Shown here: in pieces, positions 1 through 8,920 of the stretch | Layout of the letters: each line of letters begins with the position of its first letter | How positions within the stretch are numbered: position 1 is the stretch's first letter | Origin: Rheinheimera sp. 1928-s | GTDB taxonomy: Bacteria > Pseudomonadota > Gammaproteobacteria > Enterobacterales > Alteromonadaceae | Length of the DNA: 64,000 nucleotides | Direction: 5' to 3' | NCBI RefSeq assembly: GCF_029269265.1 | Contig: NZ_JARIXP010000001.1 | Location: 103,567-167,566 of the forward strand | Notes under the pieces: generated by a model | Seen by the model: only the letters and a program-made list of their open reading frames with translations | Told to the model about the DNA's origin: nothing | Database searches by the model: none | Made by a program: the position numbers and the translations under genes

Positions 1-1
1 G

Positions 2-88
2 CTGGCCGATCAGATTTTTAGTCTGGGTCAAAGCCATATCTGGCAAGGTGAAGCACAGGATTTACTGGCATTGTTTAGTGAAGAGTAG
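2..88 (+). CDS. C-terminal fragment of an unidentified protein
   Basis: An open frame enters from the left edge and runs 28 codons to a TAG at 86-88; it ends ...DLLALFSEE. It stops 22 bases before the serine hydrolase start, so the two genes are probably co-transcribed. Nothing in these 28 residues identifies the family. In enterobacteria a yfeW-type hydrolase follows murQ/murP, but this tail does not resemble the MurQ ending I know, so I give no name. Confidence 0.55.
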   Translation: MADQIFSLGQSHIWQGEAQDLLALFSEE

Positions 89-110
89 TCCCGCAGCAAA
101 GGAAAAAACC

Positions 111-1280
111 ATGACGATCAAAAACGTATTATTTTTCCTGTTGTGTTGCGCTAGTTCTGCGGTTCAGGCAATTGAACCTTATGATCGCATAGCGCCTTTG
201 GTCGAAAAGGCTATTGCAGATAAGCAATTACCCGGTGCTGTGGTATTGGTTGGGCGTGGTGATAAGGTTTTATACCGTAAGGCGTTTGGTTTTAAAACTT
301 ATTCACCTGCAGCGCCTGTGATCGCAACAAATACTGTCTTTGATTTGGCTTCCCTAACTAAGCCTGTAGTCACAACAACCTTAATAATGCAGTTGGTGGA
401 ACAGGGCGAGTTGCGTTTAACAGACCCTGTCGGCAACTACCTGCAGCAGCTTAACGATGCTGAAGTGAAGAAAATCACTATTCTGCAATTGCTGACCCAC
501 AGTTCAGGTTTAGCTGATGGTTTTGACAGACGTGAGTTCTGGCAGGGTAAAGCAGGTTTAGACGGCGCGCTTGCAAAGCTGAAGTTAAAAACCAAACCGG
601 AACAGCAGTTTGTGTATTCAGATATAGGCTTTGTTTTGTTGGGGTTGGTGGTTGAGCAGATCACGAAGCAGCCTTTGGATCTATTGGCAGAACAAAGCAT
701 TTTTCAGCCATTAAAGATGAAAGACAGCCGCTATTTGCCTCTGGATAAGCCTTCGCAAAATGTCGCTTATGTACAACGTATAGCCCCCACCGAAAACCTG
801 CAAGGCGATGTGGATTATCAAAAGCTACTGCCGAATTACGCTCAGCCTTATTTACATGCGGTAGTGCACGACCCAACTGCCATGCGTTTAGGTGGAGTAG
901 CTGGCCATGCTGGTATTTTTGGTACAGCGGACGACTTGGCCTTATTTGTCCAAATGTTATTGAACGGCGGCGAGCTAAAAGGCCAAAGAGTATTATCACC
1001 GCTGGCGGTACAACGTTTACTCACTCCGGTAGTGATTGGCAACCAAAGCAGGGCTTTAGGCTGGGATATGCAAACAGCCTACTCGGCGCCCAAAGGTGAT
1101 TTATTGCCACCAGGCTCTTTTGGTCACACAGGTTTTACCGGCACCAGTATCTGGATAGATCCGGCCAGCCGCACCTACATCATTTTATTATCGAATCGTG
1201 TACACCCAAATCGCACTACTTCCATCACAGACCTGCGCGCTAAATTGGCGAATATAGCTGCGTCAGCCATTGGCACCTAA
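111..1280 (+). CDS. Serine hydrolase, beta-lactamase/PBP4B (YfeW)-like
   Basis: Predicted exported serine hydrolase of the class C beta-lactamase/DD-peptidase fold, acting in the periplasm on peptidoglycan fragments or other D-amino-acid substrates. A signal peptide covers about residues 1-20 (hydrophobic run ending AVQA). The three catalytic elements are visible: S81-L-T-K84 (SxxK), Y169-S-D in the YxN position, and H339-T-G (KTG box with His). At 389 aa the length fits this family. The frame is open from 48, but the ATG at 111 is preferred because AAGGA precedes it and the signal peptide starts there. It follows an unidentified gene by 22 bases. Similarity to E. coli YfeW is suggested by motif style only; an esterase or D-aminopeptidase role is equally possible. 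Confidence 0.8.
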   Translation: MTIKNVLFFLLCCASSAVQAIEPYDRIAPLVEKAIADKQLPGAVVLVGRGDKVLYRKAFGFKTYSPAAPVIATNTVFDLASLTKPVVTTTLIMQLVEQGELRLTDPVGNYLQQLNDAEVKKITILQLLTHSSGLADGFDRREFWQGKAGLDGALAKLKLKTKPEQQFVYSDIGFVLLGLVVEQITKQPLDLLAEQSIFQPLKMKDSRYLPLDKPSQNVAYVQRIAPTENLQGDVDYQKLLPNYAQPYLHAVVHDPTAMRLGGVAGHAGIFGTADDLALFVQMLLNGGELKGQRVLSPLAVQRLLTPVVIGNQSRALGWDMQTAYSAPKGDLLPPGSFGHTGFTGTSIWIDPASRTYIILLSNRVHPNRTTSITDLRAKLANIAASAIGT

Positions 1281-1394
1281 AATTAACCATTAGGGGTAAT
1301 TTTGTAAATAAAATGTTCTTTACATTCTGTGTATTGATGATAATTTAACTTTTGCACCTTAAAGTGCTACTAAATCATCAATAGGAGAATCAGG

Positions 1395-1760
1395 ATGTTA
1401 AAAAAAATAGTTATTGCTCTGGCCTTTGCGACTACCGCAGCGGCTGCACAGCAGGAATGCGGTTATTGGGTGGAGTCTCAGGTGGAGGTTTGTGATGAGC
1501 GAACCATCATAGTGCAGCAACCTGTCACTCAATGTGTATACATTAGCCTTCCTTATGAAAACAGAACTTATACAAATACGGTCGAAGGCCATATTGCATT
1601 TGCTCAGTGCCCTAAAATGCAGGGCTACTATGTGAATGAAGCCATCCGAACTTACCGTGAACAACGCACCACTGAACGTTACAATTGCCGGAATGAGAGT
1701 CGCTGGACATGGATCCCCGGTGGTACACCAGGCGGTGAATGCAACGTACAGATCCCATAA
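1395..1760 (+). CDS. Small secreted cysteine-rich protein, unknown function
   Basis: Unrecognised 121-residue protein. A signal peptide covers about residues 1-18 (KK then a hydrophobic Ala-rich stretch ending TAAAA). The mature part has six cysteines, enough for three disulfides in the periplasm or outside the cell, and is rich in Tyr, Thr, Arg and Gln. No transmembrane segment follows the signal. The start is well supported by GGAGA eight bases upstream. It stands alone between the serine hydrolase and the lipase, with a perfect hairpin after its stop. Function cannot be inferred. Confidence 0.7.
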   Translation: MLKKIVIALAFATTAAAAQQECGYWVESQVEVCDERTIIVQQPVTQCVYISLPYENRTYTNTVEGHIAFAQCPKMQGYYVNEAIRTYREQRTTERYNCRNESRWTWIPGGTPGGECNVQIP

Positions 1761-1772
1761 AACTAAAGTTTA

Positions 1773-1799
1773 TGGAGCAGAAAACGCTGTACTGCTCCA
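1773..1799. terminator. Hairpin after the Cys-rich gene, possible weak terminator
   Basis: Perfect 8-base arms TGGAGCAG (1773-1780) and CTGCTCCA (1792-1799) around an 11-base loop, 13 bases after the stop codon. No T-run follows on the + strand, so intrinsic termination is uncertain. It may instead protect the transcript end. Confidence 0.4.
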
Positions 1800-2093
1800 G
1801 CAAATTTCAATACACAAAAAATAATTCGAGTAATCACTTTAAACAGCTGTTGCAGGAATAAAGCGTGTTACTAAGTTCTGATATCCGCAGACAGTACAGG
1901 TCTTTGTTCATTTGTTAACATTTCATATTCAAACGAAGCAGTTCTTTTTTCATTCTTCTCCCTTCTTTTCTGCGGTTTTCGGCCATTGCATTGTCATTTA
2001 ACTGTTCTATCTTGTACTGGGATTTGTAACTTGGCATCACGGAAATGATGCAAATAAAACAATAAATTTACAGACAAGAACAAGGACAAACGA
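1800..2093. other. Intergenic stretch before the lipase gene
   Basis: No open frame with a convincing start, no strong repeat and no RNA motif was seen. The region is AT-rich with a pyrimidine-rich tract near 1940-1975, and presumably holds the lipase promoter, which I could not place with confidence. AAGGA at about 2081-2085 is the lipase ribosome-binding site. Confidence 0.5.
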
Positions 2094-3149
2094 ATGAAAC
2101 TACTAAAAATGGCGGCTGCCACACTGGCGCTGCTGAGTTTACCTCTTTCTGCTGCGTTGAATGGTCATCCTGTAGTGTTAGTGCATGGTTTCCAGCCTGC
2201 TAATTTAGCGGATAGGCCAACAGGCGCTGATGTCACCAGCAATGGCGCCGACTACTGGGCTGGTTTTTGGTTAAGCCGTGCTGATGCGCGTATCGACTGG
2301 CCATCACAAGAACGTATTGCCGGCAAAATTGCCACCGACTATGTCTGGCCAAAACTGCAGCAGTTATCCCGCGCTGGCACCTGCAACAACGGTTGTATTT
2401 TCGTCAGCCATTCCACAGGCGATTTAGTCACCCGTTATATCATCGACAATCAGGCTTTATGGCTGCAAAACGCCGGCTTACAACCTTTGAATATTATCGC
2501 CAGTTTTGACTTTGCCGGCGCTGGTGGTGGTGTTGAACTGGCTGATTTAGCTGTGAATGTGGCTGGAGGCGGTAGCTGGACAGACGCAGCTTTACGTGCA
2601 GCTTTATCTTTATGGTTAGGCCAGATGCCATCACCTTCTAATATTGGAGTGCTGAACGATCTGCGGGTGAATACAGCGCGGCAACTGGCAAGTTTCCCAA
2701 CCAGTCGTGTGCCACGTTTACGTTTTGTGGGCGCAGGTTCTGACTTTTTAAATGCCACAGGCCCATTTTTACCTGGCACTGACGATGGTGTGGTCGCCAG
2801 TCATTCCAGTTGTGGTGCATCTGCTGTCGGCTCTTTTGATAGCTGCAGTGCGAACGTGGCTTTTGATGGCAAACTGACCAGCCAAAGCAGTGGCGTGAAG
2901 GGCTTTATGCCCTATCACTACCCCATGCTGATGGGCAACGACTACAGCCACAGCGGTCTTATTGAAGACAGTCGCGATGGCGAAGTGACAGCAGCCAATG
3001 CCAGAGCCAATTACTTAAACAACGAAGCTTTGCAGTTCCAGACTTATCAGCAAAAACGCGGCTGGTGGGTATTTGCCTCGAACTATTTATTGGTGACAGG
3101 TTCGGATCGTCACAGCATGTCGTCTTTAGTCAGTCAGGCTGCTGATTAA
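2094..3149 (+). CDS. Secreted lipase/esterase, alpha/beta hydrolase
   Basis: Predicted exported triacylglycerol lipase or esterase. A signal peptide covers about residues 1-20. The oxyanion-hole strand VVLVHGFQ lies near residues 27-34 and the nucleophile elbow S-H-S107-T-G is typical of lipases. Acid and base candidates are the Asp in GTDDGVV and the His in DYSHSGL near the C terminus. Four Cys in two close pairs (CNNGC and CGASAVGSFDSC) suggest disulfides. At 351 aa it is in the usual range for secreted lipases. Its stop codon overlaps the next start (TAATG), so both are translationally coupled. AAGGA precedes the ATG. Substrate chain length cannot be judged from sequence. Confidence 0.85.
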   Translation: MKLLKMAAATLALLSLPLSAALNGHPVVLVHGFQPANLADRPTGADVTSNGADYWAGFWLSRADARIDWPSQERIAGKIATDYVWPKLQQLSRAGTCNNGCIFVSHSTGDLVTRYIIDNQALWLQNAGLQPLNIIASFDFAGAGGGVELADLAVNVAGGGSWTDAALRAALSLWLGQMPSPSNIGVLNDLRVNTARQLASFPTSRVPRLRFVGAGSDFLNATGPFLPGTDDGVVASHSSCGASAVGSFDSCSANVAFDGKLTSQSSGVKGFMPYHYPMLMGNDYSHSGLIEDSRDGEVTAANARANYLNNEALQFQTYQQKRGWWVFASNYLLVTGSDRHSMSSLVSQAAD

Positions 3150-4198
3150 TGCCAAAAAAAGTCTTGGTTATGATGCTGCTGGTGCTGATGGCACTGGCAG
3201 CTTTTTGGTTGTGGCCCAAAACTGAAACTGCTGTGGCTGTGGTGGATAAGGCCCAGCTTGAAGCTATTGCTGAACCCCAGACCAAAGTCGATGCTCAAAC
3301 TGCTGCACCAGTGCAGATGGATCAGTATCAGCAGGAAGAATTGCAACAAAGTTTTAGTCTGTTGTCGCAGGCCTATGCGGCTGAACTAAGTTATCCGCCT
3401 TACTCCAGGCCTTTGTCGGCAGCAGATCATCAGTTACTCAACCCCAATCATTTTGACACTGTGGCTTTGCCGCTGGAAGGGGGCGCCAGCGCCAGTCTGG
3501 TGTTGCCTAAATACAGATTCAGCTACCCTGAAGCTGTGGCTTTTACCTTGGTGATGGATGGGTTGTCACCACAACATGCCAGAGCTGAATTACGTGAACA
3601 ACAAAGCGGCAAAGTGCTGGCGCAGGCCGATTTAACCGCCAATGCAGATGCTGCAGAATGGGCTCATCAGTTTGATGCCAGCGAAAGTTGGGACGGAGCT
3701 ATGGAGCTGGTGGTGTTATTTGAAGCCGAAGGTAAAACCCAGCAACTGCAAACAGGGTTCGACTACAGCTATCCGGTTGCCACTATCACGGGTGTTGGCA
3801 GCAGCAGTTCGCGTGGCGCTGATTTCGTGATCCCTGTGGAGCTGGAAGTGAAAAAAGCGGGTATGTACCGCTTAAGAGCCAATTTATTTACTCAAAGCAA
3901 GCAGCCGCTAGCGGTGCTAACGGCAGAAGATCAGTTAACAGAGGGGGCGGCCAAGCTCGAACTGCGGGCTTTTAAACAGGTACTGCAGCAACAAGCTGGC
4001 CCTTATTGGCTGGGTACTTTTGTACTGGAATTACGCTCCGCCATGCCGGGTGAACTCAACAGGTACGGCAACAGTAAAGAACCAGGTTTTGTGGTAGAAG
4101 CCATCAACTTTGGCCAACTCAGCGACGAGCCTTTTGTGTTAAGTGACGATGAAAAGCAGCGTTTGCAGTTTTTGCAGCAGTTGGCTGGGGGGAAGTAA
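3149..4198 (+). CDS. Membrane-anchored protein coupled to the lipase, possible dedicated partner
   Basis: Protein of 349 aa with one N-terminal membrane segment (about residues 4-22) and a long periplasmic part that reads as beta-rich, with repeated Val/Leu/Tyr strands and no Cys. It starts inside the stop codon of the lipase (TAATG), so the two are made together. Position, length and single anchor recall lipase-specific foldases (Lif), but I cannot find the Lif signature (R-x-x-FDY-[FC]-L-[ST]-A). Either it is an unrelated helper, such as a folding, export or inhibitor protein, or a highly divergent foldase. Function is unknown; the link to the lipase is inferred from coupling only. Confidence 0.7.
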   Translation: MPKKVLVMMLLVLMALAAFWLWPKTETAVAVVDKAQLEAIAEPQTKVDAQTAAPVQMDQYQQEELQQSFSLLSQAYAAELSYPPYSRPLSAADHQLLNPNHFDTVALPLEGGASASLVLPKYRFSYPEAVAFTLVMDGLSPQHARAELREQQSGKVLAQADLTANADAAEWAHQFDASESWDGAMELVVLFEAEGKTQQLQTGFDYSYPVATITGVGSSSSRGADFVIPVELEVKKAGMYRLRANLFTQSKQPLAVLTAEDQLTEGAAKLELRAFKQVLQQQAGPYWLGTFVLELRSAMPGELNRYGNSKEPGFVVEAINFGQLSDEPFVLSDDEKQRLQFLQQLAGGK

Positions 4199-4414
4199 CG
4201 CTATTGCTGCAATGAATCAGTCAAGGGGCTGCGGAAAAGGCACCGCCCTCGCAACACATACCTTGCTATAGGACTATTAAAACCTCTTCTTTGGTGTCCA
4301 TGTCGAAGATCCTGATCATTCCTCTATGGAAATTTGGCTCAAACCAATACATTTGATATCGTGATCAATTCAAAATAAAGAATGAAGTTCTTCATGGGCT
4401 ATCAAGGAGATACA

Positions 4415-5017
4415 GTGAACCTCTGGACAAATATTTGGTTTCAGCCGAGACAAACTATCCAGGAAATTATTGATACTAATGCCCAATATGCGGTCATTCC
4501 ATTAGCTATGTTGTATGGCATATGGGATGTGCTCACCAAGGCAAGCAATAAAGAAATGGGCGATAAGTATGAGCTTTCGGCCATTCTGTTTGGGGCAACT
4601 GTAAGCGGTATTATCTGCGGACTGATCACTCTTTATGTTTTAGGCTGGTTACTGAAAATATCAGGCTCTTGGTTAGGCGGAAAAGCGACAGCAGAACACC
4701 TTAGAGCGGCATTTGCCTGGGGGGTAATTCCTGCGATTTGTACTTTACCTTTGTGTTTTGTAGAGATAGCTCTTTATGGCAACGAAATTTTCAGTTCCGA
4801 GACTCCTGCAATCTCAGCAAATCCAATTCCGTTTTTTGTGCTGTTGGCGATACAATTTTTACTCGCTTGCTGGGCTTCTGTGTTGATGTTCATGTGTATA
4901 GCGCAAGTGCAAGGGTTTTCTTTCTGGAAAGCGATTGGAAATTTTTTGCTGGCGGCTGTACTTTTTGTTGCACCGTTTTTTGTGTTGGCGATGATACTAT
5001 CCGGATTTCGTAACTAA
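4415..5017 (+). CDS. Yip1-family integral membrane protein
   Basis: Predicted multi-pass inner-membrane protein of about 200 aa resembling bacterial Yip1-domain proteins: an amphipathic N terminus with WFQPRQTI, then about five hydrophobic segments (Ile/Leu/Ala-rich stretches with GW and W-G-V-I-P turns). The frame is open from an ATG at 4382, but I chose the GTG at 4415 because AAGGAGA lies five bases before it and family members typically begin just ahead of the WFQPR motif. Molecular function is not established for this family in bacteria. It sits alone, with about 200 bases of featureless sequence upstream. Confidence 0.7.
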   Translation: MNLWTNIWFQPRQTIQEIIDTNAQYAVIPLAMLYGIWDVLTKASNKEMGDKYELSAILFGATVSGIICGLITLYVLGWLLKISGSWLGGKATAEHLRAAFAWGVIPAICTLPLCFVEIALYGNEIFSSETPAISANPIPFFVLLAIQFLLACWASVLMFMCIAQVQGFSFWKAIGNFLLAAVLFVAPFFVLAMILSGFRN

Positions 5018-5126
5018 CAATGGTTTTCGCTCAGACTGTCGCTTTGGCTGCTTGTTTATTGCACTGCTGCAATCCCGACTTCTTTCGGTATACACTAAAA
5101 CCAACTCACTACACAGGACTGCCGTT

Positions 5127-5522
5127 ATGAAAACAGGACTCGTGCTTGTCGCTGAAGCCAAAGCTAAAATTCAGGAACTGACAGTGCAGCAGCTGGCTGC
5201 GTTATTGCAAAGCAGTCAGGCTCGTATTATTGATGTGCGTGAACCTGCTGAATTTGCTACTGGCCATATCCCTACTGCTGTCAATATGCCCCGTGGTGTG
5301 CTGGAAATGCAGTTGCCGCAGCATCCGGCTGTGGCAGAGCATAAGGATGCAGTGGTGGCTTTAACAGAATTGGCCACTCAACCTTTGTATTTAATTTGCC
5401 GTTCTGGTGCCCGTTCTGCTTTGGCTGTGGAATCACTGCAACGTATGGGCTTTCGTGACTTATACTCAATAGCTGGTGGTATGCAGGCCTGGACGGACGG
5501 CGGTTTTCCTGTCCGGCAATAA
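5127..5522 (+). CDS. Rhodanese-domain protein
   Basis: Single-domain rhodanese (sulfurtransferase) of 131 aa, cytoplasmic with no signal peptide. Recognisable elements are the DVREPAEFATGHIPTAVNMP block (residues 36-55) and the active-site loop C91-R-S-G-A-R, where Cys91 would carry the persulfide. The family moves sulfane sulfur between thiol carriers. The upstream frame is open from a TTG at 5052, but the ATG at 5127 fits the domain start. There is no close operon partner, so the acceptor is unknown. Although sulfur transfer serves thiamin synthesis, this gene lies 4 kb from the thi operon on the other strand. Confidence 0.85.
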   Translation: MKTGLVLVAEAKAKIQELTVQQLAALLQSSQARIIDVREPAEFATGHIPTAVNMPRGVLEMQLPQHPAVAEHKDAVVALTELATQPLYLICRSGARSALAVESLQRMGFRDLYSIAGGMQAWTDGGFPVRQ

Positions 5523-5693
5523 CAGCACATAAACCAAAGCGACCTAGACTTTAGTCGCATTCCCCTGTGGATGGTTTGACAGTTGCTGGTATAACAGAAA
5601 CACTGCCAGAACCTAAATGCTATGGAGTTGTAAATTCTGTAGTTTTTTCTTCTGCCATGTTGCCTGCTGGCCTTTGTCGAATGGGAAGTCGTT

Positions 5694-7238
5694 ATGGAAA
5701 ATGTACGTGCTGCAGTGGTGTTTGTTGTGCTCTGGCTGGTGGCTCAGGTGTTGTACCTGTGGCTGGATTTCAATAGCTGGCTGTTGGTGCTGTTTAATCT
5801 GTTGGCCGTCGGTGGTTTTTTGTTATGGGTCGGTCGTAAGCAACCAGAAGTTCAGACTCAAGATGAATCCAATGCGCTGGCCGACAGTGCTCATCATATT
5901 ACCGAAGCCACTTCAAAAATGGCGATAGGGGCAGCCGAAGTCTCCTTTTATATCGACGGTTTAATTAAAGACATCAAACATAGCGGCGACGACTGCGGCC
6001 AGATTGGCAGTGCTGCCACAGGTTTAGCCGATACCAGCGGCCAACTGACAGATAATCTGCAACAAATCAGCCATAGCATTACCCACACCGCCAATGCCTG
6101 CAGTGCAGCCGATCAGCGCTTGCAAAAGAGTGTGGGAAATATCAACCAGTTAGCTAATGCCGTCAGTGATGCGGCGGCCCGGCTGGAACAACTCAAAGGC
6201 AGTGCTGACGATATTCAGCGTATTACTGAAGTGATCACGGGTGTAGCCAACCAAACCAACTTATTAGCGTTAAACGCTGCTATTGAAGCAGCCAGGGCCG
6301 GTGAACAAGGTCGTGGTTTTGCCGTAGTAGCTGACGAAGTGCGGGCTTTAGCAGGTAAAACCTCAGAAGCGACCAAAGATATAGCGAAGATGCTGGCTGA
6401 TATTCGTAGCCAAAGCGAACAAACCGCTGATGTGATGGCGCAGCTGGTCCTGTTAAGTGGCGATGTGCAGCAGGAATTACAAAGTGTGGCCGCAGGTTTT
6501 AATGGCATCAATACCGAAGTAGGGCAGGTGTCCGCTGCGCTGGAACAAATCGAGCAGGTTAGTACTGGGTTGGAAAATACCAGCCAGCAACTGGGCCAGT
6601 CGATCCAGAGCATTAATAAGGCCTTATCGGCAATAGAACATAAAGGCAGCACAGTGGCAGACCAGGCCATTGAATTGTCAGTGGAAACTGAAAGTATTTA
6701 TCGCGAACTCAGCACTGTCACCAGCCAGAGCTTCTTTAACCCTGTACTCAAAGAAGCTCAGCAAGCAGCGGCTGCTATAGGCGCTTTATTTGAAAAAGCG
6801 CTGAGCGAGGGCAAGCTAACTGAACAGCAGTTATTTGCCGAACAGTACCAGCCTATAGCTAATACCAATCCACAAAAATTCCATACCGCTTACGACAGTT
6901 TTACCGACCAGAATTTCCCGTTGATCCAGGAGCCTATTTTAGAACGTCATAGCAATGTGTTGTACGCTGGTGGCGTGGATCGTAAAGGTTATTTCCCAAC
7001 CCACAATAAAAAATACAGCCAGGCGTTAACTGGGAATTACGAGAAAGACTTGCTGCAAAACCGCACCAAAAGAGTCTTTGGCGACCGCACCGGCAGTCGC
7101 TGTGGCAGCAACACCCAGCCTATGCTGCTGCAAACTTATAAACGCGATACAGGCGAAATTCTGCATGATTTGTCGGTGCCTATTATGGTCAAAGGCCGGC
7201 ATTGGGGTGGCTTCAGGATTGGCTTTAAACGGGTTTGA
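5694..7238 (+). CDS. Methyl-accepting chemotaxis protein with C-terminal sensor-like domain
   Basis: Chemoreceptor of 514 aa. Two closely spaced membrane helices lie at about residues 6-22 and 26-43 with almost no periplasmic loop. The signalling domain contains the hallmark hairpin tip, beginning [20 protein letters not shown], followed by the [12 protein letters not shown] block that contacts CheA/CheW. A further globular region of about 130 residues follows the coiled coil (blocks [52 protein letters not shown]), so the probable ligand domain is cytoplasmic and C-terminal. No CheR-binding pentapeptide is seen at the end. The gene is followed at once by an SDR gene. The ligand is unknown. 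Confidence 0.9.
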   Translation: MENVRAAVVFVVLWLVAQVLYLWLDFNSWLLVLFNLLAVGGFLLWVGRKQPEVQTQDESNALADSAHHITEATSKMAIGAAEVSFYIDGLIKDIKHSGDDCGQIGSAATGLADTSGQLTDNLQQISHSITHTANACSAADQRLQKSVGNINQLANAVSDAAARLEQLKGSADDIQRITEVITGVANQTNLLALNAAIEAARAGEQGRGFAVVADEVRALAGKTSEATKDIAKMLADIRSQSEQTADVMAQLVLLSGDVQQELQSVAAGFNGINTEVGQVSAALEQIEQVSTGLENTSQQLGQSIQSINKALSAIEHKGSTVADQAIELSVETESIYRELSTVTSQSFFNPVLKEAQQAAAAIGALFEKALSEGKLTEQQLFAEQYQPIANTNPQKFHTAYDSFTDQNFPLIQEPILERHSNVLYAGGVDRKGYFPTHNKKYSQALTGNYEKDLLQNRTKRVFGDRTGSRCGSNTQPMLLQTYKRDTGEILHDLSVPIMVKGRHWGGFRIGFKRV

Positions 7239-7246
7239 GTGCAGAT

Positions 7247-7993
7247 ATGAAGAAAGTTCTTATTGTTACAGGAGGTAGCCGTGGTATTGGTGCAGCTACG
7301 GCAAAACTGGCTGCAGCACAGGGTTATACGGTTTGTGTGAACTACTTAAATAACCAACAGGCTGCAGATGCTGTTGTTGCAGAAATTCAGGCTTTAGGTG
7401 GCACAGCTATAGCGATGCAGGCGGATCTTTCTGTTGAAGCACAAGTAGTGGCTTTATTTCTGCGGGTTGATCGGGAACTGGGTCCTGTCACTGCACTGGT
7501 GAATAACGCCGGTATTCTGGAAACTCAAAGTAGTTTGCTGGATATGGATGAAGGCCGTTTACAACGGGTATTTGCTGCTAACGTTGTTGGGCCTATGTTA
7601 TGTGCACGCGAAGCGGTAAAGCGAATGTCGGTAAAATTAGGCGGCAAAGGCGGTGCCATTGTCAATGTATCTTCTGTCGCTTCCCGTTTAGGTGCACCTG
7701 GAGAATACATAGACTACGCAGCATCAAAAGGTGCTTTGGATAGCTTCACTTTAGGTTTATCCAAAGAAGTGGCCGATCAGGGCATTCGTGTGAATTCTGT
7801 CCGGCCAGGTTTTATCTACACAGATATTCACGCCAGCGGCGGTGAACCTGATCGTGTCGATCGCATTAAAGATGCCATTCCAATGAAACGAGGTGGCCAG
7901 CCGGAAGAGGTTGCACTGGCTATTTTGTGGCTGTTATCCGACCAGGCCTCTTATGCTACTGGCACTTTTATTGATTTGGCGGGAGGGCGGTAA
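7247..7993 (+). CDS. SDR-family oxidoreductase
   Basis: Short-chain dehydrogenase/reductase of 248 aa. It has the NAD(P)-binding TGGSRGIG motif near the N terminus, the NNAG structural motif, the catalytic Ser (VNVSS) and the Y-A-A-S-K catalytic pair, and ends with the ATGTFIDLAGGR tail typical of the family. The Tyr is preceded by EYID. A TTG at 7235 overlapping the receptor's stop is possible, but the ATG at 7247 puts the Rossmann strand at the usual distance. It starts eight bases after the chemoreceptor, probably in one transcript. The substrate cannot be predicted. Confidence 0.88.
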   Translation: MKKVLIVTGGSRGIGAATAKLAAAQGYTVCVNYLNNQQAADAVVAEIQALGGTAIAMQADLSVEAQVVALFLRVDRELGPVTALVNNAGILETQSSLLDMDEGRLQRVFAANVVGPMLCAREAVKRMSVKLGGKGGAIVNVSSVASRLGAPGEYIDYAASKGALDSFTLGLSKEVADQGIRVNSVRPGFIYTDIHASGGEPDRVDRIKDAIPMKRGGQPEEVALAILWLLSDQASYATGTFIDLAGGR

Positions 7994-8023
7994 GGGTAGA
8001 TATCAGCTTATTGTAGCTATTTT

Positions 8024-8920
8024 TTACATTGGAGCGGTTACGTCGTCGATAATCATTTTTGTAACTCGATCAATATTTTGCCCGAATTCTATCCTCACAT
8101 CGATGTCATCCCCTAAATGTTCAATCTCCTGACATACAGCATAGAGCTTGTCTGATTTTTTTATTGAGGACATATTTTTCTCAGGGATCCAAACGTTCAC
8201 TTCAAGATGGTTAAATGTGCTGAGACCTAGTTTTTTCATAGAGTTTAGCTCTGTCGCGTAGCGCATTATTTTGTTTTGCTGCTGCGCAAAGGATGTACTT
8301 TGTGGATTTAAAACTCCAAAATTGAATGCCAGATTTGTTCCGACATAGCCAATTTTTGCTGGTTTAGCACTCTTCCTGAATATAACTTCGCGGTTGAAGT
8401 GATTAAGCAGAGTTGGTCTAAGCAAATTTAACTTGTTCATTATCTCTTGCTGCCAGCTTTTTGAGTTCGAGTCAGAATACTCTTTAACGTCTAATAGGCT
8501 CTTAGTGTCAAGAAGAGAGAAAACCGATAGGTTTCGCTTAGCTTGGTTAATAACTTGTTCAATATTGTCATCGACGCTTTCAAATTCTTGACCTATCGTT
8601 ACGCCTCTTATTTTCGGCTCATAAGTGTTGAAACGTTTAGTCCTGATAAGATAGCGTTCAAAATCGTTTAATACCATTTCAGTGAGTCGATACAATTCTT
8701 TCCCTTTCTCACCAAAAATACTCACAATTGATAATTCACTAATAGCTCTTTTCACAAATAATTCACCGTCAATGGTTCTGAAACCAAAGCCAATAGTGAT
8801 TTTTTCTCCTGAGTGGGTAATCGGTTCAAGATAAATTGGAACCCATATACAGGAAAAATTGCTATCAAATTTAGGCAGTCTGAAGCCTATATTAGTTGTG
8901 GTATTCCCATCTTCTGACAT
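8024..8920 (-). CDS. Unrecognised partner protein of the HipA-like kinase
   Basis: Protein of 298 aa that I do not recognise. It is soluble, with no signal peptide or membrane segment, and is Lys/Asn/Ile-rich like its neighbour. Early strands (CIWVPIYL, ITIGFGFRT) followed by a helical middle (about 60-110) distantly recall the layout of DUF3037 proteins, which are often found beside HipA-like kinases, but it is more than twice their size and the resemblance is by eye only. It begins 34 bases inside the end of the kinase gene, so the two are translationally linked. GC content is well below that of the surrounding genes, which suggests acquisition as a two-gene cassette. Confidence 0.7.
   Translation of the reverse strand: MSEDGNTTTNIGFRLPKFDSNFSCIWVPIYLEPITHSGEKITIGFGFRTIDGELFVKRAISELSIVSIFGEKGKELYRLTEMVLNDFERYLIRTKRFNTYEPKIRGVTIGQEFESVDDNIEQVINQAKRNLSVFSLLDTKSLLDVKEYSDSNSKSWQQEIMNKLNLLRPTLLNHFNREVIFRKSAKPAKIGYVGTNLAFNFGVLNPQSTSFAQQQNKIMRYATELNSMKKLGLSTFNHLEVNVWIPEKNMSSIKKSDKLYAVCQEIEHLGDDIDVRIEFGQNIDRVTKMIIDDVTAPM

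Noticed and set aside
1636..1824. Second + strand frame overlapping the Cys-rich gene
   Set aside because: Out of frame within a gene that has its own signal peptide and ribosome-binding site.
3149..4198. Calling the lipase partner a Lif foldase
   Set aside because: Only position, size and anchor fit; the Lif signature is not visible, so I left the function open.
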